A stretch of DNA of 64,000 bases, taken from positions 24,638,501 to 24,702,500 of the forward strand of contig NC_092597.1 in assembly GCF_047663525.1 (NCBI RefSeq), in the 5' to 3' direction. The notes below the pieces were generated by a model that searched no databases, was not told the origin of the DNA, and worked only from the letters and a program-made list of their open reading frames with translations. Positions 1-27,254 of the stretch are shown here, one piece after another. Made by a program: the position numbers and the translations under genes. Source of the stretch: Anas platyrhynchos. Lineage: Eukaryota > Chordata > Aves > Anseriformes > Anatidae. Position 1 is the first letter of the stretch. Each line of letters opens with the position of its first letter.

Positions 1-1063
1 GGTAACAATGCAGCAACCGTGTCGATAAACTGCAAATTAAAAGTTTTCAGGCCAGTCGCTGACCAGTGCCCTAGTGAGGCAAGCCTGACAATTCTCCCTT
101 CTGGAGAACAAACCTATTCTGCAAGTGTTGAGACTACGCAGGAACACGTTCCTCACCATTAAGAAGTAACCTTTGATATTAAAACCCAAAACAACAAATA
201 AAGCAACAACAAAAAATGCATAATGCAAAAGCATTCTGAAACAAAATGTTTCGGAAGGCACAAAAAGGTGTGCTCCCGGTACACAGGAGACATTACAGCT
301 TTCCTGCAGCCTTCACCGACTCAGAGCAGGCTGAGTCCCAGCCGTGCCTTACAAACAAAGCCACCGCAGGCAGCCTCGAGGACCAGGGCAAGTTCTCAGG
401 CCAGGAGAGCTCCGCGGCTGTGCCCCTGCTAAGTGCAGCGTGCTGCAGCCTCTCGCTGTCACTCCCACAGCTGCTGCTGAGGGCCAACTCTTCAGCCCCA
501 TGCATTCAGCTTACCGGACAGTGCTGAGAACTGCAATGGTAGATGATAGAGAGCTGGTGTCGTAGACCCTTTAAAATGAAATATTGCGTTAATAAGAGGT
601 ACGTGTTAAAAAAGGCAGCCCCTTCCTCATAAAGCACTTTGCACACATCAAGACAAGACCCGACAAGACTGGAATACGGCAGCAAAGAACACGGCTGCCC
701 AGCTGGGGTACGAGCACCCACATCCCCGCTGCGATTTTCAAATACTTTTAAAATAGATTTGCTTTTAGCTAGAATTGAATTTACCCCCTGTAAATCTTTA
801 GGATCCCCAGCACCCAGGTGCAAGTTCAACAAACTGCTGAGTGAAGACTTGCAGCACCTGTAGATTTTCCTATTCATTGTTAAATATTCTTCAGGAAAAT
901 AAAAAATTAACAAAAATTAAAAATTGTGCAGCATTAAAAATGCCTACACAAGAAAACCAAATCAATGCAGGATGCTCTCAATGACAGTTAATGAAGGCAG
1001 GAAACAACAAACTCTATCAGTTGGTATTTTCCATATAGTTCACTCTTTCCCACACAGCCTTAC
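1..1063 (-). other. WDR76: Part of a WDR76 intron
   Basis: No open frame here matches the missing C-terminal WD blades, and no splice-bounded exon is visible. I read it as intron of WDR76 continuing off the window. Confidence 0.6.
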
Positions 1064-1216
1064 CTCAGTTTATCATCAGCACACACTGTCACGACTCTGT
1101 TGCCAGTTACAGGTGAGAAGTACGCAGAAGCAACACTTTTTGTGTGTCCATTAAGAGTGCTCACAGGCTTGTTCCCATCAGACTTCAGGTACCGAACATC
1201 ATAAATACGAACATCC
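1064..1216 (-). CDS. WDR76: WDR76 coding exon 11, last visible
   Basis: 153 nt, phase 2 at both ends. It encodes DVRIYDVRYL...STLNGHTKSVASAYF...VVTVCADDKL. The following exons (the FDSS... and LTRF...-type blades of the family) are not found in 1-1063 and must lie to the left. Confidence 0.94.
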
Positions 1217-4200
1217 CTGTAACACACCAGGTGGCAGGTAAATAAACAGAGCTTTTATTTTCCATTTACCAAAAAAGGCTCAAAAGACTGCCACACGTTT
1301 CACATGAACCGTGTTTAAAACTTTACTTCAGCAGTGCCTATCAACAACCACAACAGCGAGTGGCTCTGCGGGACTTTGTGAGCACCAAAACCACTCCAAA
1401 CAAACAGCACAGTTAAACACCTCTCCACCGGGATCTCTCAGAAAACAAACAAACAAAAAACCAGACTATGCACTGAGACTAAGAACCTGCCTCCCTCCCC
1501 GGCAGCTGGTCCTGCTCTCCAAACCTGCCACTTACAGCTGATGTCAAACACCGATGCAAACGGAACATTTCATATACACAATAACTGCAGTTCACTTTGA
1601 GCTACATACACTGAGCCAGCAGCAACGAAATACTGTTTATTCACTGGGTGAACATGGACTGTCCTCGTTATTTTGAAGCCAATGTTAGCAGAAAGCTCTA
1701 AAGATGTTCCTGGGGTCCGTCTGTCCACGACAGCGACACTGCCATTCCAGTATCCTACTATTGCAGTGGAGGCGTTATCTTCCAAAAAATCAAAGGAGGA
1801 TAAGTCTTCTTCACTTCTGCATATCTGCAGATAGAAAAGGTCAAATGAAACTGAAATTATTCAAGTAAATACACATTCACAATACCCAAAACACTGTGGG
1901 CATTTTTGCTTTTTAAATATACTAAAAATACTGAAGACAACTACCTCATTTGATGACTCCAACCTTCGCTATCCACTTAGGCAACCTTTCTGTTAACCTA
2001 GTATCCTTATTACAGCGTATGTAATTAGCCATCCAAACCCGTCTGACAAGAGCATGTTGTGAATTCTCTGTTAAAACTCTTACAAGACCCTATCGCCTCT
2101 GTGTTCCCGTAATCCAACAACCGTTATCTTGAGCGAGGACTAATGAGCACGCTCCTTTCTCCAGTGCTGCAGAAACCTTTTCATCATGTGCGGACATGTG
2201 AATTAGGCTTCCTGTAATTTGGGAAATGAGTCAGAGACAAGTGAGGGAGTGCTCACCTCATCAAAGATTGCCCTAGTAACGTCACCGCATCGTAGAACAT
2301 CGTGGCTTAGGGACAGCAAATGAGCAGGGTTGGATGGAGAAAAGTGCATGCAGTTGACTGAGTAGTTGTGAGGAGTGAAGACATGTGCTCCTTCTTCACC
2401 CTTACAGTCCTGAAAAACACAAGCGAGTCGATGGACACATACAGATGATTATTTCCATCCATTCATTCTTTCTGTTAATTGCCACAACTTTCAGAGTCAA
2501 GTCTCTTTTTCAAACGCTGTCTTCCCTGAATAGCTACATGGAGGAGGCAGCAGGAGCTTGGTGAGGGGAGGCACAGTGCAGGCAGCAAGGCAGCCAGGCT
2601 GCTCTGGGGCACAGCTTGCCCAGGCTAATGTCTCACTGGGACCGAGGGAGTTTCAGCTTAGCAAGGAATAAGGAACTGTCTTCACGTGCACTTTCAGCAC
2701 ACTGCTGACAAGCTTGGGCCTCCCTCCAGTACCATTTTCACCACTATACAAGTGATTTAACTCAAAAGAGCACCAAGTTACCACTGAACCCCTTGCTGAG
2801 TATGCTGATACATGCATATGCTTTTAACAGCAGAACACAGACACACTGGGTTGCTTACAGCTCAGGCTAAATTACATTCAGCCAAATTGAATGTAAAGCA
2901 TCATCTCCTGTATCTTCTCTTCAAACCTTGGTATCCTTCCAGCTCTGATAATTTAAAAGAAACCAAGCGCTCATTTTGGAACAAGTCATTCCACAAAGAC
3001 TACTCCCAGCTTGGTAAAGTCCAACTCCCTTCATGAAGGGAAAAAAAAAAAAGGGAAATCAAGAGGGAAGACAGTAAGACAGTAATTTTAACATTTCTAG
3101 GCTTCCACATGAAATGTCTTTGCAAGGCCACGAAGAACGCCTGTGGCATTCAGAAAACTCAACCAGATCATGCTTCTCAATAGGAAGCAGCAGCAGCTCT
3201 GCAGTCTCAGCTTTCTATGCTGCACTTTAAACGTCTTTACAATTGAGTCGAGTCTCAAAGCTGAAGCTAGTCAATCAATTTCCTGAAGCTGTCAAAGTTG
3301 AAATGACTCAAGAGAAACTCCACAGAAAAGGTTAATAGCATTGCAAACAACGCAAAGAAAATCTGTATGTGTGCAAACGTCAAGCAGCTGGTTTAGATGA
3401 TGTGGGATCAGAGAAGAGGGTGGGAGGGAGGCTAGAAAGGTGTAAGTCACAGGCACAAAGATTCTTGCTGCAGGAGTAATTAAGGCAATTCAAAATCCAT
3501 AATGAGGCTATCTGCAAAGCCCTCAGCAGTTTTCAAATTCCCAAATGCTAAGCTATTTTTCACAGGCAATGTACATAAATATGTGTCAGCATATACTGGT
3601 ACTTTTGTTTCTGCTAACTGGAAACACAGCAACTCTCTGCATCTACCCAAAATTTATATAAAAACCCAAATACTTGAACATCCATCTACCCTCGCTCTCC
3701 AAAACCTATTTATGGTATTGCTAACAGAGTACTGTAACTAGATCCCAAATCTTTCAACTGTAAATTGTAATTTTAACCCTCACTGGGTTTCAGCTGGTGA
3801 TCCATTTTCTTCCTCTCTCTCCTCCCTAAAATTGCCAGTTTCTTCCCATTAAACCAGGGCTTGCGAAGGACCAGACCTTTTGAGCAACTCTAGTGAGCCT
3901 GAAATTAACAGACACCCTGGTGTTATCTGCAAAAAATGAGTACAAAACACCTTTGCAAGCCAAGAAAAGGACACTCCAGCCTGTGCCCCACCCGCCCCCA
4001 TCCTGCCACAAACACTTCTGCCAGGCGAGGAGCACGCAGAGGACTTACGACGTTCCAGAGGCCGATTTGCCCGTACTTGTCCCCAGCTGCCACAAAGATG
4101 AGGCTTTCAGAAGGATGGATGGCCACAGAACATACTCGGTTTTGCACAACCTTCCTGACATTATCTTCGCTGAGGACCATACTGTTTAGGCTGTTTTGAT

Positions 4201-7200
4201 ATCTAGAGAATATCATTACAATATGAGTTATGAAAGAGAAGAACAAACTAGACATGATCTAGTTTTTAGCTGCTCCCTTCAGATTACCTCTTCATGTCAC
4301 ACATGTGCTTTTCTGTATCATTGGGTTTCGTCTGCAAATTGAAAGGAAAAGAAATTATAATATCAGAATTAGACTACTTCAAACTCAAGTTAATTTATGT
4401 AATCTAAATATCATTAATTATAGCTAGTAATACCTCGCTTATTTTCATCCATGTAGCCAGTAATTCCTCTGTCAATTTGCTGTTCTCCACCTGATTTTCT
4501 GGAACCATTGGCAGAGGTCCGGCTGGAACCTGAGGCTGTGGAATGACATTAGCAATTTTCGTAACTCAGATCAACTAAAACTATGAATAAAGTGATTTTT
4601 TATTTTCTGCACACCAGATATTCTGAGAACACATCCACTCTAACACAAGAAACAAACGTTAAAAAAAGATTTTACCTCGAGGATTTACCTCGTCATTGAC
4701 ACTAACGCACCTTCCCGAATGTCTGAAGGTTTTTGCAATAAGCTTAGCAAAGGCAAGCGTTATGAATTAACTTCACTAGCACTGTTTTTCTAACACTTCT
4801 AAGCATATGCACAGGCTTCTGTAACCCATCCCCATCTTACATATTCCTCCTCTGCCTCTGGCTGGGTAGGCACCTCCAGCACTGAGGGCTCTACTCTTTG
4901 CAGGCGCATAGACCTTCGTCGTACTGTTTCCTCTTCTGCCTTCTTAGGCTTAGGTCTACAACAAGTAAAACATTTCAAAAATTACACAGTTAGATAACGT
5001 GAGCCCTCAGCATTTAAGTAAAACACTACGGAATAGGTTCTTATCTGCAGCTCTGACACCTCAATGTTCTGACCGACTTTAGGAGCACTGCGATTACTTT
5101 CTCTTTCAGCGATTGCAACAACAAAAAGACCAGTTAGCAATGCATATATACTGATGACATGTTTCCCTTGTAATACATCCTGCCACTGCTGCTTTTCTTC
5201 CCCATCCTCATTTATAATTCATCCTTCCACTCATTATCTAGCCACCTTTTTCTCTCCTTTCCTTGCTTATCTTACTCTCTATTTTGTATTTCAGCTCATT
5301 TTTCGGCTTTGCCTAACATTGCTTTGGCACTGCCAAATGTCTTTTCTTTAACAATTGCTTAGCCTATCCCTTCCATCTGTTTCTCCCCCCAAACCCTTTC
5401 TTTCCCATGCCCTTTCCTATTATTTGTTCTCATCATTTAACATTTCTTTCTTTAGCCATCATGCAGAAAAATCACAAGTAGAAAAAAAAAAATTACCTTA
5501 ATACAAATATCACAAAAATAGCACGTTCTGTAATTTGATGAAAAGGGCATTCATACTAGCATTTTCTTTCCATAGGATGGCAGAGGAGAGCCACTACCTT
5601 GGAGCTACCTATTTACAAATTCATACAGCTCAGGATAATCAGTTATGCAGATTCAGCTTTGGAGAGTGACTCATCATTAGCTCTCCCTCTTGCTGGTATC
5701 TGCTATGTGCAGGTGGTAGCACTAAAACAGTTAAAACTCAATGAAGGAACATTGGTATGAGTCTCATACACGGTTGTTTTACCTTTTAGTGACATTAGAT
5801 TGTCGTCTAGTTGCAATTTTTTGAAGTCTTGCAGCTGACTTAAAAAGAAAAAATAAAAGATTAAAAATATATCTAACAAGCATAAAAGGCCAACCTGTAT
5901 AAAGGCTGCAGTAAACTATATTGTAATTGCTTATAACAACAACAAAAAGGAACTTTTAAATATCAGATTGTGTTTTTTCTGCTTTGCACTGGTCTTCTAC
6001 GTACCCTCAAGAATTCCCCTGTTTCACCCTAGCTGATGGCTCTGGCCTTTGCCCTGCCGGCAGCGCTGTGGCTGCAGGCAGACGTGCCTTTGCTGACCTC
6101 TCTGAGGGTAACTGGGAAGAGTCATTTTTACTCAAGCTGCAGTCTTGGTGGTAAGGAAGGAGCCTCGCTGCCTCCCAGACAGGCCCAGCCACAGCTGTGT
6201 GCTCGGCTGCCCCTGGGCCAGTGCTCAGCTGGCCCTGCTGGGATTTTGCTCACCCAGCTTTCCGTGGGGTCACCTAACGGCCTCCCCTCCTTGGAGGGAG
6301 CTAACTAACAACATGAGTGCTAATGTTTAATCCAGTCAGGGCAGTGCTGATGCCCTCTCCTGATGCCCCTGTCACTATCAGGGCAGGGTTTCCCAACGCG
6401 GGGCAGCAGGCTGCTTCCTGGGGCACAAGTGCCCTTACGGGAGGGAGCACGGTGGCTGACACTGGGTAGGATCTATACTAACCTCGTGCAGCTTTAAGGC
6501 AGCGAAGAATTTTGCATTTTCTGTAATGTTCTTTAGTCTTTTCCTTTCATAAGCTGATAGCTGTTGGTATCCATCCTACAAAAAGAAAAGTGAGACAGAC
6601 CTCAGCACAGTTACACGGCACGCCAGAGCTGGCCCAGGCTTCTGGGCTCTGAGTCTCTAGTGATTGTCTGGATTGTCCAGAGCTGGTTTGATGCACGTTT
6701 AAACAAATAAAAGGCCCACGAACCACCGGGGTGATCCCCTATCAGTGCTGGTCTATAGAGGTAGTAGCACACATTACAGCACCGACTGCTAGCATCAGTC
6801 CTGCGAGAGGGGCCAGCTCATCAGAACCTTGCTACAACTGAACCAAAGCTGGTGCAAAACAAATAGCAACTTACAGCTTGGCAATACGGCAAATGTGGCA
6901 CCTAAACAGAACACAGCTTTGTTCGTTTCCATCTTTGAGAGAAAAAGGCGGCCAGGACAAGTTGAAATGGTGATTTTAACACGAATGAGCACTGACAAAA
7001 CCGTCGTATCTCATCTCTGTACCCAGCCACCGCGTTCCCCAGGAGCTGGTTATGACCCTCGGGAAGGCGCTGGTGGTTTTGGCAGCGGCTCGTGCAGCTC
7101 TGCGGCCCCTCAGCCGTTCCCAAGGGGTAAAACGCGCTCTGCCGAGGCCCAAGGAGGCCAAAACGCCCCCAGCCTCGCCTTCCCAGCCCCCCTCCGCTCA

Positions 7201-7688
7201 CCTGCGCCTCTCCCCCGCCGTCGCTGCCGTCGCTCTCCGCGTCCCAGCCGCCGTCCGAGCCGCTGCCATGAGGGGAGGCGGCGGCGGTGGGGGCCGGGCC
7301 GGGCGGGCTGCCGGGGGGCGTCCCGGGGGGCTCGGCGCGGAGCCTCTTGCCCGCCGCCTCCCCCTCAGCGTCGTCGTAGGCGCCCAGCAGCCGCTTCTGA
7401 GGCATCCTGCGGCCCGCCACAGAGAGCGGCGTGAGCAGCACCCTCAGCTGCCGGCCCGGCTCCGCTCGGCGCCCGCCCTGCTCCGGGCCTCGCCTCAGCT
7501 CCGCGCCGCCGCTCGGGGTGCGCTCCTGAGGGGATGAACGGGGAGCGGTGAGCGGGGGCCCATCCTCCATCATCACCACCACTACCACCACCCCTAACGG
7601 CACCCACACGGCCACGGACCTGCTCCCGCTGCTGGCTGAGAGGCGACAGCTCCTCGGGAACGGCCTCGCTGGGCTCCGACAGCGCCAT
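1064..7688 (-). CDS. WDR76: WDR76, WD repeat-containing protein 76 (3' end missing)
   Basis: Eleven coding exons: 7620-7688, 7202-7525, 6483-6575, 5783-5838, 4841-4955, 4434-4535, 4288-4331, 4049-4202, 2257-2409, 1610-1824, 1064-1216. They encode about 492 residues and stop in phase 2, so the last WD blades and the stop lie beyond the left edge (human protein about 626 aa). The N-terminal ~130 residues are Ala/Gly/Pro-rich and poorly conserved. Family hallmarks follow: LSAYERKRLKN, ESAARLQKI, RRRSMRLQRVEP, then WD blades including LIFVAAGDKYGQIGLW, VDRRTPGTS, VHVHPVNKQYF and SVASAYFSPVTGNRVV. WDR76 is a nuclear protein reported to bind CUL4-DDB1 and chromatin remodelers and to gather at DNA damage; those roles come from the family. 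The start ATG (7686-7688) is the first in a CpG-rich exon with a good donor. Next upstream is the 3' end of BLM, 1.55 kb away, on the same strand. Confidence 0.93.
1610..1824 (-). CDS. WDR76: WDR76 coding exon 10 (WD blade)
   Basis: 215 nt, phase 0 to 2. It encodes SSFDFLEDNASTAIVGYWNG, VVDRRTPGTS and HVHPVNKQYFVAAGS, all closely matching WDR76 of other vertebrates. The donor is GTATGT. Confidence 0.95.
2257..2409 (-). CDS. WDR76: WDR76 coding exon 9 (WD blade)
   Basis: 51 codons, phase 0. It encodes the blade CMHFSPSNPAHLLSLSHDVL followed by RCGD. Against the mammalian pattern (D-G-T-L-R) the D-V-L-R turn is one residue shorter. Confidence 0.95.
4049..4202 (-). CDS. WDR76: WDR76 coding exon 8 (first WD blade)
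   Basis: 154 nt, phase 2 to 0. It encodes VCSVAIHPSESLIFVAAGDK followed by YGQIGLWNV, a clear WD blade. The donor is GTAAGT. Confidence 0.95.
4288..4331 (-). CDS. WDR76: WDR76 coding exon 7
   Basis: A 44-nt exon, phase 0 to 2, encoding TKPNDTEKHMCDMK plus a split Arg codon. It is needed to keep the frame between exons 6 and 8. Confidence 0.87.
4434..4535 (-). CDS. WDR76: WDR76 coding exon 6
   Basis: 102 nt, phase 0. It encodes PQVPAGPLPMVPENQ...LLATWMKISE, the linker ahead of the WD domain. A second in-frame acceptor 6 nt further in (4529) would drop two residues. Confidence 0.85.
4841..4955 (-). CDS. WDR76: WDR76 coding exon 5
   Basis: 115 nt, phase 2 to 0. It encodes the basic RRRSMRLQRVEPSVLE segment followed by a Glu-rich tail. 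The donor is GTAAGA. Confidence 0.92.
5783..5838 (-). CDS. WDR76: WDR76 coding exon 4
   Basis: 56 nt, phase 0 to 2, encoding SAARLQKIATRRQSNVTK plus a split Arg codon. An alternative acceptor AG 4 nt further in gives the wrong frame; the chosen one restores the conserved ESAARL. Confidence 0.9.
6483..6575 (-). CDS. WDR76: WDR76 coding exon 3
   Basis: 31 codons, phase 0. It carries the family motif LSAYERKRLKNITENAKFFA, which is close to the mammalian sequence. Confidence 0.93.
7202..7525 (-). CDS. WDR76: WDR76 coding exon 2
   Basis: 108 codons, phase 0 at both ends, acceptor CCCCTCAG, donor GTGAGC. It encodes a low-complexity Ala/Gly/Pro/Arg-rich segment with one basic patch (RRMPQKRLLGAYDD) and an acidic Ser/Asp/Gly-rich tail. 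It lies inside a CpG island. Confidence 0.82.
7557..7600. repeat. Short (CAT/CAC)n-like tract
   Basis: A run of cat/cac triplets in WDR76 intron 1, low complexity. Confidence 0.6.
7620..7688 (-). CDS. WDR76: WDR76 coding exon 1
   Basis: It encodes 23 residues from the start ATG (MALSEPSEAVPEELSPLSQQ...), phase 0, with donor GTCCGT. The short acidic start is not conserved with mammals, so the start rests on position and splice phase. Confidence 0.8.
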
Positions 7689-7708
7689 GGCGGGGCCGGG
7701 CTGAGGCG

Positions 7709-7793
7709 GGGGCCGCCCCTCACGGAGCGGGGGGCGGGAGGCGGGAAGCGGCGCTTCCCGCCTCCCGCCCCCCGCTCCGTGAGGGGCGGCCCC
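7709..7793. repeat. Perfect 85-bp palindrome (42-bp arms, 1-bp centre)
   Basis: Bases 7709-7750 are the exact reverse complement of 7752-7793, with one G (7751) at the centre. Symmetry breaks at once on both sides (7708 and 7794 are both G). The arms are very GC-rich. It begins 21 nt upstream of the WDR76 ATG, so it would fall in the 5' UTR or core promoter and could fold as a cruciform or an RNA hairpin. A fold-back sequencing or assembly artefact is an equally serious explanation. Confidence 0.95.
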
Positions 7794-7984
7794 GGTGACT
7801 TGAAGGAGTTTCGGGGGTCTGAGGAAGCGAAGAGCCCAAGGGGAGTTTGTGGAAGCCTTACAGTACCTAAAAGTGGCTTTAGAAATAAAAAAAATAAAAA
7901 CGGAGAGCGACTTTTTAGTCATGTAATGATAGGACAAGGGGGTGGGTTAAAAAAGAGAGATTTAGGTGAGGGGTTTGGAGGAAA

Positions 7985-8139
7985 TGCTTCGCTCATGGGG
8001 TGGTGAAGAATTTCCCTCAGGTTGCCCTGAGAGGTTGTGGATGGCCCATCCCTAGAAGGGTTCAAGGCTAAGTGGAATGGGTAACCTGGTATATTCGGTG
8101 GTGGCCCTGTCACACAGGAATGAGATGATGTTTAAGGTG
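7985..8139 (+). mobile_element. CR1 LINE 3' fragment (degenerate)
   Basis: The text ctgagaggttgtggatggcc, followed by catccctagaagggttcaag and a trailing gatgatgtttaaggt, follows the 3' end of avian CR1 elements. It is diverged and lacks the terminal octamer repeats. A second CR1 end follows directly. Confidence 0.72.
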
Positions 8140-8402
8140 ACAGGACGAGGGGGAATGGGCTAAAGTTGTGCCAGGGGAGTTTTAGGCTGGATGTTAGGAA
8201 GAACTTCTTTACCAAAAGGGTTGTTAGGCACTGGAACAGGCTGCCCAGGGAGGTGGTGGAGTCACCGTCCCTGGAAGTCTTCAAAAGACGTTTAGATGTA
8301 GAGCTTAGGGATATGGTTTAGTGGGACTGTTAGCGTTAGGTCAGAGGTTGGACTCGATGTTCTTGAGGTCTCTTCCAACCTAGAAATTCTGTAATTCTGT
8401 AA
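8140..8402 (+). mobile_element. CR1 LINE 3' end
   Basis: Hallmark CR1 tail text: ggatgttaggaagaacttct, actggaacaggctgcccagg, ggttggactcgatgttcttg and aggtctcttccaacctag, ending in the microsatellite-like attctgtaattctgta. This is a 5'-truncated, non-coding copy, as is usual for this family. It is plus-oriented, opposite to the genes. Confidence 0.93.
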
Positions 8403-9244
8403 CCTGAGCTATTCAGTGATTCAGAATCCACACAGGCACGAGATCAAAATCTTTGCTAGACAGCCAAGAGAAGTGATTAATTGTACTCTACAGCTTTATG
8501 CTGCAGCTTGGCATGTTCAGGATAGAAAAAGTGTACTTTTTTTTTTTAAATAGTGAGGTTGATTGAAACAGCCTTGAGCACACTTCACTCACAGGACAGG
8601 TTATATAAAGTGCTTGCTATCAGACTCCTTGCTCAGCAACAGCTGAAGGAATCCTCTGCTCCAGTCAAGCAAACCAACAGTGGGGCTGGTTCTGCCCCTG
8701 CTGTGTCAGGCATTTCATTGAAATGCACATGTAGGAACACATATCTAAACCCTACCTGAACTTAGCATGGCTGCCTTGTGCAAGGCTGGAAGGTGAAAGA
8801 AGGGCACATCAAATGCCCTTATCACAGCTGTGATGATAACACAGCTCCACAGTGTAAAAACAAACAGGATATCTAAAAGAGCACTCCCAGGACAGCACTT
8901 GGCACTTCAGCAGACACTCCAGCCCCAGTATCTGGGGAAAAAAAAAAGGAAGCTTACAACTGTTAATCATATTTTATACGTCAGGTTAACATCCCAAGAC
9001 TTAAATTCTCAGAACTCCTCTGCTATGTAGCTCTAAATTACTTAGACATCTAGCAAGGGAGAAGAACAGAGGCAACCACATCTCTAGGATTCACAGTTCC
9101 AGTAACTGCTTTTGATTCATGATCTCAAGTGTATCCTGGAGGTAGCTTTAATGCAGGCTTACAGGGATTATTTTCCCAGAAACAGTAGGGCATCTAGAAC
9201 AAGTCAGAACTCATATTTGTAGTAGAAAAAAGGTCTGAAAAATT

Positions 9245-9390
9245 TATGAGTTTAAAAATATTTATTTAACATGAACTTTTGGACTTCACAAGTGTACAAA
9301 TTTAAGGAAGTTCAGCAAATCAAATAAAGATTTATAAACAATGATTACAGCTTCATGACATGCTTTTATACAGTATTTACACTTTCCTAG
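9245..9390 (-). other. BLM: BLM 3' UTR
   Basis: A short, AT-rich region of about 145 nt between the stop and the first canonical polyadenylation hexamer. Confidence 0.7.
9261..9266 (-). terminator. BLM: BLM polyadenylation signal AATAAA
   Basis: On the minus strand the text reads gttaaataaatattt, the first AATAAA after the BLM stop. Confidence 0.72.
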
Positions 9391-26802
<17,412 letters not shown>

Positions 26803-27254
26803 GGCGGCACCGGGCGGCCCCTCACGGCCCCGCCGCCCCTCGCCTCACCTCAGCGGGAGCCGCCCCCGCCGCCCGCTCCCGCCACACCGCGCGCGCCCTT
26901 CGCATTGGTTCGCATTGGGCGCGCAGCCGCCGCCCGCCTGCCCATTGGACGGCAGCGCTGCGCCGGAAGTGACGACACGGCGGGGCCGTCTCCATGGCGA
27001 CGGGACTCGCCCCGCCCGCCCGCCCACCTCCTCCACAAAATGGCGGCGCAGGGCGATGAGGGGGGGGGAGGTCCCCCGGGTTTTGGTGGCGCCGCGCGGA
27101 GCCCGTCGGCCTGACGGGGCCTTTTTGTGTTCGTTTGTTTGTTTTGCAACCACGTTCAATCCATGTTCATGATCAGAAAGCAACGCTTCCGCTGTTAGCG
27201 CAGCATCTCGTGCGGCACGTGACCGTGCTCATTAATTAACACAGCTGTTAACGA
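26803..27254. other. BLM-CTSH intergenic region
   Basis: About 450 bp between the BLM start codon and the presumed CTSH poly(A) site. It is GC-rich up to 27115 (BLM promoter) and mixed after that; a cacgtgac E-box lies at 27216-27223. No coding sequence is supported. Confidence 0.6.
27036..27047 (+). promoter_or_regulatory. YY1-type motif and possible divergent start
   Basis: The text caaaatggcggc fits the YY1 consensus found just downstream of many mammalian and avian start sites, and is on the plus strand. A 24-codon frame opens at its ATG (27040) and ends at 27114. It may mark a divergent, probably non-coding, transcript from the BLM CpG island. Confidence 0.35.

Larger units (their letters stand above)
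6990..7800 (-). promoter_or_regulatory. WDR76: CpG-rich promoter region of WDR76
   Basis: A dense run of CG dinucleotides covers exons 1-2 and the first ~110 bp upstream of the start codon, in contrast to the AT-rich flanks. No TATA box is visible. The 85-bp palindrome (7709-7793) sits inside it. Confidence 0.6.
7794..9240. other. WDR76-BLM intergenic region
   Basis: About 1.45 kb between the WDR76 promoter and the BLM polyadenylation site. It holds two CR1 3' fragments (7985-8402). From 8403 to 9240 I see only AT-rich unique sequence with no supported gene. Confidence 0.7.

Noticed and set aside
1570-1785. WDR76 frame starting MEDNASTAIV as an independent small gene
   Set aside because: It is an internal part of WDR76 exon 10; the codon read as M is a TTG inside the exon.
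27040-27114. 24-codon plus-strand frame beginning ATGGCGGCG
   Set aside because: Too short and Gly-rich to call a gene. Kept only as a possible divergent start.
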